64,000 nucleotides of DNA, from contig NZ_LGYA01000005.1 in NCBI RefSeq assembly GCF_001273755.1, forward strand, positions 227,779 through 291,778, written 5' to 3'. Numbering within the stretch: position 1 is the stretch's first letter; each line of letters starts with the position of its first letter. Positions 43,205-53,700 of this stretch are shown piece after piece. The notes beneath the pieces were generated by a model. The model was not told the DNA's origin. It made no database searches and saw only the letters and a program-made list of their open reading frames with translations. The translations under genes were made by a program, and so were the position numbers. Origin of the DNA: Peribacillus butanolivorans (lineage in GTDB: Bacteria > Bacillota > Bacilli > Bacillales > DSM-1321).

Positions 43205-43345
43205 GGAGGATACTTTGTCCACTTTATTTTTACAATATGTTTCGTTTTGTTTTTGTATGCCTGGGTAAAAATTAAGAAGCAAGATGAATTAAACCTGGAC
43301 CATCCCGGTTTAAGCGGAGGAATAGATGATGAATGTGATAAATAA
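43205..43345 (+). CDS. Possible short membrane peptide ORF (start unclear)
   Basis: A frame with one strong hydrophobic helix (HFIFTICFVLFLYAWVKIKK) and a polar tail ending GLSGGIDDECDK overlaps the next gene by about 17-20 bases. GGAGGA at 43205 stands in front, but no ATG, GTG or TTG in this frame lies at a fitting distance; the only in-frame TTGs (43148, 43184) precede or fall within the terminator hairpin. It could be a real coupled gene with an unusual start, or a decayed one. Confidence 0.35.
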   Translation, partial: GGYFVHFIFTICFVLFLYAWVKIKKQDELNLDHPGLSGGIDDECDK

Positions 43346-44768
43346 TAAAAATGATCTTACGAAGTGTTCCTTTCAGCAGTTTATCTTTCCATTCACACTT
43401 GAGGGAAATAAGATTGAAACTTTTGTGGAAAATTTGCTAGAGGACAATTTCGTATTTTTGAACTTGAAAGATATGAATCAGCAAGGTGGATTTTATGGAG
43501 ACCACAAAGTTTTACACCGTAAATTAGAAAAATACTTTATGCCGTACATTGAGCCGATTTTGTTTCCAAGCAGTTCAAAGCAGAAGGAAGGATTGCGACG
43601 TTTTACAAAAAAACTGGATGTTGGGTGCACCTTCGAATCACCGTATTTAAATACCCCTTTTATTATTAATTCAATTGATATCTTTATATGCCCATTTCAT
43701 ATTGGCATGATGAATCTCCGTGTTACGTTGCCGGAGGGGCTTTCATACAATGATGTGCTCTATTTTGGCGACACGTTCCGAATCCTCGAACCAATTGCCG
43801 ATGACGAAGAGAAAACGAAAATCGGCTGTATGAAAAATAAATATAAACAGGTGAAGGATTTTATCTTCAAAGAGTTACTTCCACCGCTGGAAGAGTATAT
43901 GGACGAAGAACAAGCCGATCCGTCTTATTTCGGAAGCTTACCTTTTTTTATCGATGAAAGAATGTATGTAATTAGCTATATTGCACTCCCAGAGTATCGT
44001 AATATTTCTAAAAATGATTTGTACCGTGCAAGTGATCTGAATGGGTATGATAGTGATGGTGAACCCTATATCGGTGCAACAAATCCAGATTACATCGAAC
44101 GGTATTATCAGGAAAGGGTGTATGACAGGTGGGCGAAGGAAACCTATTATGTAACAAGCGTGTATCATTTTGCCTGTGTCACGAAAGCGACAGGCAAGCT
44201 TGAACAGCAACTCGCAAGCGAAATGTACGGCCAGCACTTTTATGCGGTGTTGCTTTACTTCTATTATAAAATAGTACTTCTGAAATTGGCACATGAACAC
44301 TCCCGAATTGATGTGGAAAAAGACCAATCAAGTACAGAACAGCTAATCTTCATGATCACCGATTTTTCCTCAAAATACTTATTTACCGAAGTCAACAGTA
44401 CGGCCACTGGGAAAGAGCTATTTAAAATGACGGATGAAACCTTTAGGATTGCCCCGCTTTATAAAGAAGTAAAGGAAACACTTTCCTACCTCTATCTGAA
44501 TCAGGATAAACTAGCTGGGAAAAGCAGTAATTATCTCTTGCAAATCCTCACGATTTACACCGTTATCTCCGGAATTTTCGGGATGAATCTATATATTGAA
44601 GATTGGAAAGGGAAAGTAACATGGAAAGAGTATTTGAATTACACCATATATGAATGGGTGGCCGTCTTTGTAACGACAACTGGTCTTGTTATTTCCAGTT
44701 TATTGGGCTTTTTCTTCCTGAAAAAATGGCTGCAAGAGAAAAGGAGTCGAAAAAAGAAAATGCTTTAA
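43329..44768 (+). CDS. CorA-like two-helix membrane protein
   Basis: A 479-residue protein with a long cytoplasmic region and two C-terminal membrane helices. The first helix ends in GIFGMNLYIEDWK, which contains the Gly-Met-Asn motif diagnostic of CorA-type divalent-cation channels; the second is WVAVFVTTTGLVISSLLGFFFL, followed by a basic tail. Family length and N-terminal sequence differ from standard CorA (about 315), so it is a distant relative and the substrate is unknown. GGAGG is 8 bases before ATG 43329 and 5 before ATG 43326. Box 4 and a possible attenuator lie upstream. Confidence 0.7.
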   Translation: MNVINNKNDLTKCSFQQFIFPFTLEGNKIETFVENLLEDNFVFLNLKDMNQQGGFYGDHKVLHRKLEKYFMPYIEPILFPSSSKQKEGLRRFTKKLDVGCTFESPYLNTPFIINSIDIFICPFHIGMMNLRVTLPEGLSYNDVLYFGDTFRILEPIADDEEKTKIGCMKNKYKQVKDFIFKELLPPLEEYMDEEQADPSYFGSLPFFIDERMYVISYIALPEYRNISKNDLYRASDLNGYDSDGEPYIGATNPDYIERYYQERVYDRWAKETYYVTSVYHFACVTKATGKLEQQLASEMYGQHFYAVLLYFYYKIVLLKLAHEHSRIDVEKDQSSTEQLIFMITDFSSKYLFTEVNSTATGKELFKMTDETFRIAPLYKEVKETLSYLYLNQDKLAGKSSNYLLQILTIYTVISGIFGMNLYIEDWKGKVTWKEYLNYTIYEWVAVFVTTTGLVISSLLGFFFLKKWLQEKRSRKKKML

Positions 44769-44775
44769 TTGTAGG

Positions 44776-44804
44776 AGTCCTGTACTTAAGTACAGGACTT
44801 TTGC
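44776..44804. terminator. Terminator after the CorA-like gene
   Basis: AGTCCTGTAC and GTACAGGACT form a perfect 10-bp stem with loop TTAA, followed by TTTGCTTT. Confidence 0.88.
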
Positions 44805-44923
44805 TTTAGCATAAACACGGGAAATTAGTAAAATGAAGAAATTAGTCATACAAATTCCCCCATTTCTCTAATATTTTGATAAACTATATGTGTACCATTC
44901 TAACTATTCATTAGGAGGAAATC

Positions 44924-46930
44924 ATGAAGAAACTAGCATTAGTTTCCAGCTTTTTGTTGATGAGCGTATTGTTTTTGGCAGGCTGCTCGGATGAGCCTAG
45001 TCCAGAAGAGCGCTTTTCGACTTACACGAAGCTTTGGAATAAACAGGATTATACGAAGATGTATGAGTATCTGTCATCTGATACAAAGGAAAAAGTCAGT
45101 GCAGATGAATTTGCGAAGCGCTATGAAAAAATCTATAAGGGCATTGAGGTCGACCAATTAAAAGTGGACTATAAACAGCCAAAAGAAGAAAAAAATCATA
45201 AAGATGCAAAAAAAGTAAATCTTGCCTATACAGTTGATATGGAAACAATGGCGGGAGCGATTAGCTCTGATCATAAGGCAACCCTTGTCAAAGAAGAGGG
45301 AGATGAGGAAGAAAATTGGTACGTCAAGTGGGATGAAAGCTATATCTTCCCTGAATTAGAAGCTAATGAAAAAATTTCAGTTGAATCGTACCCGGCAATA
45401 CGCGGAGAAATTGTTGATCGAAATGAACGTGGTCTTGCAATGAATGGTAACGTTGCAGAAATAGGAATCGTACCAGAGAAAATGGCCAATGAAACTGAGA
45501 CTGTTAAGAAGGTTGCTGGAATTCTCAACATGTCTACGGATGAAGTGAATCAGAAATTGAACCAATCATGGGTGCAGCCTAGCTATTTTGTGCCTATCAA
45601 GAAAATGTCATCCGATAACACCGCAACCTTGGAAAAACTGTTAAGCATTGCTGGGGTCTCGGTCAATAATACAGAGGATCGTATATATCCCTATAAAGAT
45701 GCAACTGCCCACCTAATCGGATATGTCGGTGAGGCGTCAGCGGAAGACCTGGAAAGATTGAAAGGCAAGGGCTATACCGCAAGTGACGTTATCGGCAAGC
45801 GTGGTCTCGAGGAAATTTTAGAAGAACGTCTGAAAGGAAAGCCAGGCGGTAAAATCTATATTAAGACAGAAAATGGCGAAGAAAAAGTCATAGCTGAAAA
45901 GCCAGCTGAAGAAGGAGAAACAATTACATTAACCATTGACGCTGAGCTTCAAAAGGATATCTTTAAGCAATACGAAAAAGAAGCAGGGTCAGCTACAGCA
46001 CTTGACCCAAAGACCGGCGAAACGCTGGCGCTTGTCTCAAGCCCGTCATTTGATCCTAACAAATATATATTCGGAATAACAAAAGCCGAACAAAAAGCGC
46101 TTGAAGAAGATCCGGATAAGCCGCTTCTGAATCGATTCAGTTCAACCTTTGCACCTGGTTCAACTATTAAGGCAATAACTGCGGCGATAGCTTTGAAAAA
46201 TGGTGTGGATCCGAATGAGTCAATCAATATCCAAGGGAAAACGTGGGCCAAGTCGACTTGGAAAGACCATTCCATCACAAGAGTCGCTGATCCCGGTGTA
46301 GCAATCGATATGGAAAAAGCGTTAATTTATTCAGATAATATTTATTTTGCCCAAAAAGCACTTGGCCTTGGTAAGGACAAATTCACAAGTGGACTCAAAG
46401 CATTTGGCTTTGATGATGCATTGGACTACGACTACCCGATCAAGGCATCGAGCATTGGTAAAGTGGACAGTGAAGGGCGCCTGGCAGATGCTGGATATGG
46501 TCAAGCGCAAATTCAAATGAGTACGCTTCATTTGGCTATGACGTACTCAGCATTCTTAAATGAAGGAAACATCCTTAAGCCTTCGTTAATAACAGGCAAT
46601 AAAACTGAAAAGAAAATATGGAAAGAAAAAGTCATATCAGCTGATCAAGCGAATCAGATCACTAAGATGTTGACACAAGTAGTGGAACATCCTAAGGGAA
46701 GCGGTCATGGCATAAATGATCTTGGCATCAAAATCGCAGCCAAAACAGGAACCGCTGAAATAAAGGCTTCCAAAAACTCCAACGGAACAGAAAACGGCTG
46801 GTTCGTCGCTATGGACACGGAAGATCCAGAACTTCTTATGGCATGGATGATTGAAGATGTAAAAGGACGCGGCGGGAGCCATTTAGCTGTCGATCAAATG
46901 AAACCGATCTTGAAGAAATACTTGAAATGA
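44924..46930 (+). CDS. pbpC: Penicillin-binding protein 3-like D,D-transpeptidase lipoprotein
   Basis: Class B penicillin-binding protein, 668 residues, the length of B. subtilis PbpC. Signal peptide with lipobox LAGC, then a MecA-N/NTF2-like domain (about 25-145), the PBP dimerisation domain (about 150-320) and the transpeptidase domain. Active-site motifs are STIK (nucleophile Ser413), SDN (Ser470) and KTGTAE (Lys607). It cross-links peptidoglycan outside the membrane; PBP3-type enzymes of this architecture tolerate beta-lactams in some species. AGGAGG precedes the ATG and a terminator follows, so it is a single-gene unit. Confidence 0.9.
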   Translation: MKKLALVSSFLLMSVLFLAGCSDEPSPEERFSTYTKLWNKQDYTKMYEYLSSDTKEKVSADEFAKRYEKIYKGIEVDQLKVDYKQPKEEKNHKDAKKVNLAYTVDMETMAGAISSDHKATLVKEEGDEEENWYVKWDESYIFPELEANEKISVESYPAIRGEIVDRNERGLAMNGNVAEIGIVPEKMANETETVKKVAGILNMSTDEVNQKLNQSWVQPSYFVPIKKMSSDNTATLEKLLSIAGVSVNNTEDRIYPYKDATAHLIGYVGEASAEDLERLKGKGYTASDVIGKRGLEEILEERLKGKPGGKIYIKTENGEEKVIAEKPAEEGETITLTIDAELQKDIFKQYEKEAGSATALDPKTGETLALVSSPSFDPNKYIFGITKAEQKALEEDPDKPLLNRFSSTFAPGSTIKAITAAIALKNGVDPNESINIQGKTWAKSTWKDHSITRVADPGVAIDMEKALIYSDNIYFAQKALGLGKDKFTSGLKAFGFDDALDYDYPIKASSIGKVDSEGRLADAGYGQAQIQMSTLHLAMTYSAFLNEGNILKPSLITGNKTEKKIWKEKVISADQANQITKMLTQVVEHPKGSGHGINDLGIKIAAKTGTAEIKASKNSNGTENGWFVAMDTEDPELLMAWMIEDVKGRGGSHLAVDQMKPILKKYLK

Positions 46931-46937
46931 ATAAGGA

Positions 46938-46970
46938 AAGGCACCTACTGGTAGTAGGTGCCTTTTTTAT
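46938..46970 (+). terminator. Intrinsic terminator after pbpC
   Basis: AAGGCACCTACT and AGTAGGTGCCTT form a 12-bp perfect stem with loop GGT and a T run. Confidence 0.92.
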
Positions 46971-47358
46971 GTATCTATATTCCTATTACAAATTGATAAC
47001 ATATAAAAACAAAACTCTTTTAAATATTAATTAATGAAATAATAAATCATCACAAATTATAGTTGATTAATAAGAGAGATAATTGGAAGTAATAACAAAA
47101 ACTTTAACTTAAAATTATTATAATAAAGGTAGAAATTTCAAAATAATTGTATTATTGTAGATTTACAAGGATAAATTGGTAAAAAATGATTGTGTTTATA
47201 TAGTTTTATAGAACTAGTTTTTAACATTGGTACTTAAAATAGGAGTTGTGAAGGGGTTAATTAGTGCTGAATTGTTTGTTTCGTAAGTCGTTGTTATTTT
47301 TTACTCTATTAGTACCTAGTGCACTATTTTAGATATTGGAAGGGAGAACACATTCTAT
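46971..47358 (+). other. Long AT-rich leader of the S-layer-like nucleotidase gene
   Basis: A 388-base, very AT-rich stretch without a gene. It ends in GGAAGGGAG, the ribosome site of the next gene. Long leaders are usual ahead of abundant S-layer proteins. I looked for PhoP boxes (TTAACA repeats) and found only a single TTTTAACA at about 47219, which is not enough. Confidence 0.5.
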
Positions 47359-50300
47359 ATGAATAAGAAGAAAGCAATTAAACTAGCAACGGCAACTGCA
47401 ATTGCCGCATCAGCATTCACTGCTGTTGCACCAATACAATCAGAGGCGTCTACTAGCATTGCCACTCAAGTTAAAAATGCAAAAGCAGCAATGAAAAAAC
47501 CATTTAGCACTTACTTCGACGCTAAAAAATTAGCAAATGTGACAACTGTTGAAAAACAAATTAAATCTGCTAAAAAAGAATACACGAATGTGAAGAATTC
47601 AATAAAGAATTCAAGCAATAGCAAAGCTAAGAAAGATGCTTATTACAAAGAACTTAAAGGTTACGAAAAATATATCACACGTGCTGAAGGCTATGTAAAA
47701 GGCTACAAAGCAGCTGAAAAAGCCAAAAAATCGCTTAAAAGTGATCTCACTAAACTAAACGCTGCTGCGATTGCTCAAAAGCCAACAGATGTAAAGAATA
47801 AATACAATGCTCTTGATGCTTCTGTTAAAAAAACAGACAAAAATATTAAAGACACTGTATACGGTGCGAAAATTGAAAAACTTCTTTACGCTCAATTCAC
47901 AGCAGCTACTAAAACTGCTTTGCAAGGAGAAATCAAAGCTTACTATTACTATGAAAAAGCAGAGTACTGGCTGAATAAAGGAGATACAAAAACAGCAGCG
48001 GATAGAATTAAAACTGCTTCGAAAATTAAAGTAGATACTAAAAAAGACTTAGGCAAAGCAATTAAAGACTATGCAAAAAAAGTTCAAACTAAATATGACC
48101 AAGCAACTGACAAAGAAGCACCAAAATTTACTTACAAAGGTGAAGTTAAATTCGAAGTAGAAATGGGAGAAAATTTCAAGCTTCCTAAAGTAACGGCAGA
48201 AGACAAGCTTAATAAAGTGTACGTAACATACAAAATTAAAGGGCCAAAAGGAGCGACTAAAATTGATACTAATGTTGCCGGAGTATACAAAGTAACTTAC
48301 ACAGCAACTGACTCTAATGGTAACAAAGCAAAAGACTTAGTAATTACAGTTGTAGTTAAAGAAGCTACAGTTAAAGTTGAGAAAGTGAGTGCGATCACTT
48401 CTAAAACCTTAGAAGTTAAATTCAACAAGGCTGTTGATGATACAAAAGCATTATTTGAGTTGAAAAAGGACGGACGTATAGTTAACGATTCAAAAGTAAC
48501 TTTCAGCGAAGACAAGAAAACAGCAACAATCGAACTTACATCTAAAATTACAAAAGGTGAATACGTAGTTAACGTATCTGGTTTAGCTCAAGACAAAGTA
48601 GTTTCTGGTTCAGTTAAAACAGAAGATGAAAAAGTAAAAGGTATCGAAATCCTTTCTGAGAAAGCTCCAATTGTAGGTGGGCAAGTTAGCGTTGGATATA
48701 AGGTTGTTAACCAATATGGTGAAGATGTAACAAAGTTTGAGACTATTGAAGTAAGGGTTAAAGGAGCAAAAGAAGTTTCAAACACTGATGGTCAACTCGT
48801 ATTATCAAAAGTTGATGGAGCGAATGACCTGAAAGCAGGAGACCAAATAGACGTAACATTAATTCACAAAGCTACTAAAACTTCGGCAACCAAAACAATT
48901 ACTGTTACTAATGAGAACTTTGAATTAACAGTCATGCATACAAATGATACACATGCACATTTGGATAATATCGCTAGGCGAATTACAGCTATTAAAGAAG
49001 TAAGAAAGGAAAACAAAAACTCTTTGCTTTTAGATGCAGGAGATGTCTTTTCTGGAACACTATATTTCAACCAATATACTGGGCAAGCTGATCTTGAGTT
49101 CATGAATTTAATTGGATATGATGCAATGACTTTTGGGAACCATGAATTTGATCTAGGTACAGAAAAGTTGGCTGATTTTGTTAAAAATGCAAAATTTCCA
49201 TTTGTAAGTGCAAATGTTAACTTTTCAAATGATACGTATCTCAAATCTTACTTTAAGGGAGAAAGCACACAAACAGCAAAAAGCGGTGAAATATACAGCA
49301 GTATCGTGAAGAGTATTGATGGGGAAAAGGTTGGGATTTTCGGTCTTACAACTGCTGAAACAAAAGATATCTCAAGCCCGGGAGCGGGGGTTGAGTTTGA
49401 AGAATATCTTGCAAAATCCCAGCAAACCGTTAATAGCTTAGAAGAACAAGGCGTTAATAAAGTCATTGCACTTACCCATCTTGGCTTTAATGATGGCGGT
49501 GGAGATAACGATTTGACTCTAGCAGAAAAAGTAAAAGGAATTGATGTAATTGTCGGCGGACATTCCCATGATAAATTAGAAAAACCAACTGTTGTTAATA
49601 CAGAAGCAGGAGCAGAGCCTACTGTCATTGTTCAGGCTAATGAATATAGCAATTATCTAGGGCAATTGGATGTAGAGTTCGATAAAGATGGAAAAGTTAT
49701 TGCTAATGATGGTAAGTTAATAGATTTAAATAAACAAAATGCAGATAAATCCTATGTTATTAAAGATGATGAGGAAGCCTTAAATATCCTTAATACTAAA
49801 TACAAGCCAGCGGTCGACGATATGCAGAAATTTGTAGTGGGCATCGCTGATGTAGACTTAATTGGTGGAAATCCGGCAGCACGTACAGGGGAAACGAATC
49901 TGGGTGACTTTATTGCAGACGGAATGCTTGCAAAAGCACAACAATACAAACCAGGTACAGTTATTGCCCTTCAAAATGGAGGCGGCGTTCGTACAACAAT
50001 TAAGGCTGGAAACATTACATTAGCAAACATTTTTGAGATTCTTCCTTTTGGTAACTCATTGGGAGTAATGGATTTAAAAGGTTCAGAGATTAAATCTGCC
50101 CTTGAATTAAGCGTGAAGGATGCTCCTTCTGCATTTGGCGGTTTTCTGCAGGTTTCCGGACTACGGTTCACATATGACCACACAAAAGCCACCGGGTCTC
50201 GCGTGCAAAGTGTGGAAGTTTATAAAGATGGAATGTTTGAAGAATTAAAAGATGATGAAAATTATCAGGTTGCTACGAATATTTTCACTGCTAAAGGCGG

Positions 50301-50655
50301 TGATGGTTACACAATGTTCGCAAAAGCATACAGCGAAGGACGTGTAAGTGAGCTAGGCTTTGTTGATTGGGAAGTATTGCAAGATTATATCAAAGTACAG
50401 AAAGACCAAAAAATTGCCCCAGTTCTTGAAGGACGTATCATCGATGAAGCTAAAACAGAAGTGAAAGCAAGTGAGTTCAATGGTACAGCAGAGGACCCTA
50501 AAACTCATAAAGGCAGTATAGTAGTCGATATAACAGGAGTATCTAGTCTCGAAAATGCTATAATCACAGGAAATCTTCACTTGAAGGGCACTGACGCTGA
50601 TAAGGTAGTTCTTAAAAATGTAACTGTTCTTGGTAACACATATTTCATAGACTAA
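47359..50655 (+). CDS. S-layer-like anchored 5'-nucleotidase / metallophosphatase
   Basis: Secreted 1098-residue chimera. Signal peptide (about 1-30, ending QSEA), then a Lys/Ala/Tyr-rich all-helical domain (31-250) resembling the SbsC N-terminal domain that binds secondary cell-wall polymer. Ig-like domains follow (about 257-520), then a calcineurin-like domain with metal motifs VMHTNDTHAHLD, LLDAGDVFSG, FGNHEFDLG, ALTHLGF and GGHSHDKL. The 5'-nucleotidase C-terminal domain has GETNLGDFIADG and LQNGGGVRTTI. No LPxTG or SLH is present. Likely role: dephosphorylating nucleotides at the cell surface. The nuclease gene follows 77 bases later. Confidence 0.88.
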   Translation: MNKKKAIKLATATAIAASAFTAVAPIQSEASTSIATQVKNAKAAMKKPFSTYFDAKKLANVTTVEKQIKSAKKEYTNVKNSIKNSSNSKAKKDAYYKELKGYEKYITRAEGYVKGYKAAEKAKKSLKSDLTKLNAAAIAQKPTDVKNKYNALDASVKKTDKNIKDTVYGAKIEKLLYAQFTAATKTALQGEIKAYYYYEKAEYWLNKGDTKTAADRIKTASKIKVDTKKDLGKAIKDYAKKVQTKYDQATDKEAPKFTYKGEVKFEVEMGENFKLPKVTAEDKLNKVYVTYKIKGPKGATKIDTNVAGVYKVTYTATDSNGNKAKDLVITVVVKEATVKVEKVSAITSKTLEVKFNKAVDDTKALFELKKDGRIVNDSKVTFSEDKKTATIELTSKITKGEYVVNVSGLAQDKVVSGSVKTEDEKVKGIEILSEKAPIVGGQVSVGYKVVNQYGEDVTKFETIEVRVKGAKEVSNTDGQLVLSKVDGANDLKAGDQIDVTLIHKATKTSATKTITVTNENFELTVMHTNDTHAHLDNIARRITAIKEVRKENKNSLLLDAGDVFSGTLYFNQYTGQADLEFMNLIGYDAMTFGNHEFDLGTEKLADFVKNAKFPFVSANVNFSNDTYLKSYFKGESTQTAKSGEIYSSIVKSIDGEKVGIFGLTTAETKDISSPGAGVEFEEYLAKSQQTVNSLEEQGVNKVIALTHLGFNDGGGDNDLTLAEKVKGIDVIVGGHSHDKLEKPTVVNTEAGAEPTVIVQANEYSNYLGQLDVEFDKDGKVIANDGKLIDLNKQNADKSYVIKDDEEALNILNTKYKPAVDDMQKFVVGIADVDLIGGNPAARTGETNLGDFIADGMLAKAQQYKPGTVIALQNGGGVRTTIKAGNITLANIFEILPFGNSLGVMDLKGSEIKSALELSVKDAPSAFGGFLQVSGLRFTYDHTKATGSRVQSVEVYKDGMFEELKDDENYQVATNIFTAKGGDGYTMFAKAYSEGRVSELGFVDWEVLQDYIKVQKDQKIAPVLEGRIIDEAKTEVKASEFNGTAEDPKTHKGSIVVDITGVSSLENAIITGNLHLKGTDADKVVLKNVTVLGNTYFID

Positions 50656-50732
50656 TAGTTTTATGGAAGGCCTTCTAGCGGCTTTGCTGGAGGCTTTCCT
50701 TTGCTAAATATATTAATTATGGAGAGTGTTCA

Positions 50733-53700
50733 ATGAAAAGAAAGAATTGGAAAATAAAGATAAACCTTATTCTAATTTCCACATTGATATTAAGCTTTTT
50801 TGCACCAATGAATTCTATCGTTACGAAAGCTGCTGAGCCAATTACTGTTGCAGAGGCGATTGCTAATAACTCGGGAACTGCTACTGTGCAGGGGTATATC
50901 GTGGGGTATACAACAGCAACAAACAAATATACTAAAGACCCGGCAAAATTTGCAGGAGATACAAATCTAGCGATTGCCGATTCTCCTGACGAAACAGACC
51001 CAAGTAAAATAATACCGGTAGAATTGAAAAATAGCGGTACTTATCGGGCTACTTACGGACTAAAGACAAATCCAGGTAATTTGGGTAAGAAGGTGCTTTT
51101 CACCGGAACTCTCACAGCCTATTTCTCAGTACCGGGCCTAAAAGATTTATCTGCGGCGAACTTCATAGAAGAAACTTCTCCTAATAAAGTAGAAGCTGTC
51201 AAAGCCAGTGTAGCTGCTGGCGGGGTGATAGATGGAACAAAAGTATCGCTCTCCTCAGGTACTGAAAATGCAACCATTTATTATACAATTGATGGTTCAA
51301 CTCCTACGAGTTCAAGCACTCAATATACAGAATCGATAACTATTACAAAAGACATGACAATTAAAGCAATTGCTTTAGCATCAGGTTTGGATAATAGCGA
51401 TATAGCATCGTTTGAATATAAAATTATATCACTTAAATCAATAGCCGAAGTAAGAAAAATGACCATTGGCAGTTCAGCCCTTACTTCTGGAGTCGTTACG
51501 GCAGTTTTTACATCAGGCACGAATAATACAGTCTATATCCAGGATGACACAGCAGGGATTGTTATTTATGGTTCAGACCTAGCTGTTGAGGCAGGAGATA
51601 AAATCAGCGCAAAAGGAACGCTAGCTGATTATAATACACTCTTGGAGTTAAATGTTCAAAAAGCAGATGTAACTATTCTTAAAAAAGAAAGTATTCCTGT
51701 TGCAGAAAAATTGACTGCTGCTCAATTTGAAGAGAGCAAGGAAGCTAAGCTTGTAACGGTGAAAGATGTAACAGTTGAGTCTGTTTCAAACGGAACCTTT
51801 ATTGGAAAGGATGGGGAGGGAGAGTCCCTTACATTACGCCCTCAAGATGCAACGCTTCTTTCAGTCGGTACAACATATGATTCAATTACAGGTGTATTGG
51901 GATCATATAAAGACGTATATCAATTAATTCCAAGAAGTACACTTGATATTATCCAAGATGCAAATAAAGTACAAACTGTAGTTGCAACACCTGGTACAGG
52001 ATTTATTAAAGCAGGTGAAACTGTCACACTGACCTCAGGAACAGCTGATGCAACAATCTATTATACAACTGACGGACAGGAGCCTACGAAAAGCAGCGCT
52101 GTCTATACCAAACCAATTACAATCAATGAAGCTACGACATTAAAAACTTTTGCGGTAAAAAGTGGCTTAACGGATGGTAACATTTCGACTTTTACTTACA
52201 CTATTTCAAAAGGTGATGTCCGAATTCATGATATTCAAGGGGCTGGACATACTTCTCCATATTTAAATCAAAATGTAACAGATATAGAGGGTATTGTCGT
52301 ATCCACGATTGATAATAATAATTTCTTTATTCAGGATCAAAAGCCTGATAATGATATAAACACTTCCGAGGGAATTCTTGTTTATAAAAGTGCTAATGGC
52401 GTTAAGATTGGCGATGTGGTCAAAGTAAGCGGAACGGTAAAAGAGTATGTGATGGAGGGATATTCCGAAAAAGCAACAACGGATCTTCCTGTAACAGAAA
52501 TTAGTGCATCCGCTATTACGGTTGAAAAAAATGGACAGGCTTTACCTGACCCAATTGTAATTGGCAAAGACCGTACCCCGCCAACAGGGAAGATTGATAG
52601 TGATGGATTGACTGTTTTTAATCCAGCAGTTGACGGGATTGATTTTTACGAAAGTTTAGAGGGAATGCTTGTTCAGCTTGATAGTCCGAAGGTTGTGGCA
52701 CCACAGGAGTATGGGGAAGTTGTTGTTATTCCTAAGAACATGGAAACTTCTACTTCTGCTGGTGGAGTCAAGTTTACAGAAACAGATACCCACCCAGAAA
52801 GAATTCATCTGAAATTTGATAACGATAAATATGTAGCGAAAACGGGTGATAGTTTTAATGGAAGTATTACGGGTGTTGTAAGCTACGGTTATAGTAACTT
52901 CAAAGTGTTGACAAATAAGGATAAGTTACCTGAACTACAAGATGGGGGAACGAAGCGTGAAGTTACTTCTATTGAACCGGATGGGAAGAAGCTGACAGTT
53001 GCCTCTTATAATGTGGAGAATTTCTCAACTAAAACTGACAATGAAAAACTAACGAAATTAGCTAAAGCCATTGTACAGAATCTGAAGACGCCAGATATTA
53101 TCGGTTTAACAGAAATGCAGGATAATGATGGTGAGGCTGATAGTGGTACTACAGATGCGACTGAAAGCTTTAAAAAGCTGGTTGCCAAGATTCAAGCAGA
53201 AGGTGGACCAGAGTATCTATTTACTGATATAGCTCCAGAAGATAAGCAAGATGGTGGAGCACCAGGTGGAAATATCCGAGTAGGTTTCTTGTATAAAAAA
53301 GGTACTGTTTCGCTTACTGAAGGAACAAAGGGAAAAGCTACAGAGTCGGTCGGCTTTAACGATGGCAAGCTTACATTAAACCCAGGCCGAATCGATCCGA
53401 CAAATGCAGCATTTGCTTCAAGCAGGAAGCCGTTAGCAGCCCAATTTGAATTCAACGGTGAAAGTGTTATTGTGGTTGCCAATCACTTTAATTCGAAGGG
53501 TGGAGATCAGCCTCTATTTGGGAAAAATCAGCCGCCAGAATTAAAAAGTGAAGTTCAACGTCTTAAGATTGCAAGTATTGTTAACAGCTTTGTTAAGGAT
53601 ATTAAATCAAAAGATGCTAATGCAAATGTTGTTTTACTAGGAGATTTCAATGACTTTGAATTTTCTAAGACACTAACTGCATTAAAAGGCAGTGAATTAA

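Noticed and set aside
43148..43345. Full TTG-started frame before the CorA-like gene
   Set aside because: Its first third is the leader hairpin and intrinsic terminator; only the part after GGAGGA at 43205 could be coding.
47210..47250. PhoP boxes upstream of the nucleotidase gene
   Set aside because: A single TTAACA-like element without the required repeated spacing is not enough in such AT-rich DNA.
53192..53482. Minus-strand frames within the nuclease, nucleotidase and oppD-type genes
   Set aside because: All lie wholly inside well-supported genes and show no ribosome sites or family motifs.
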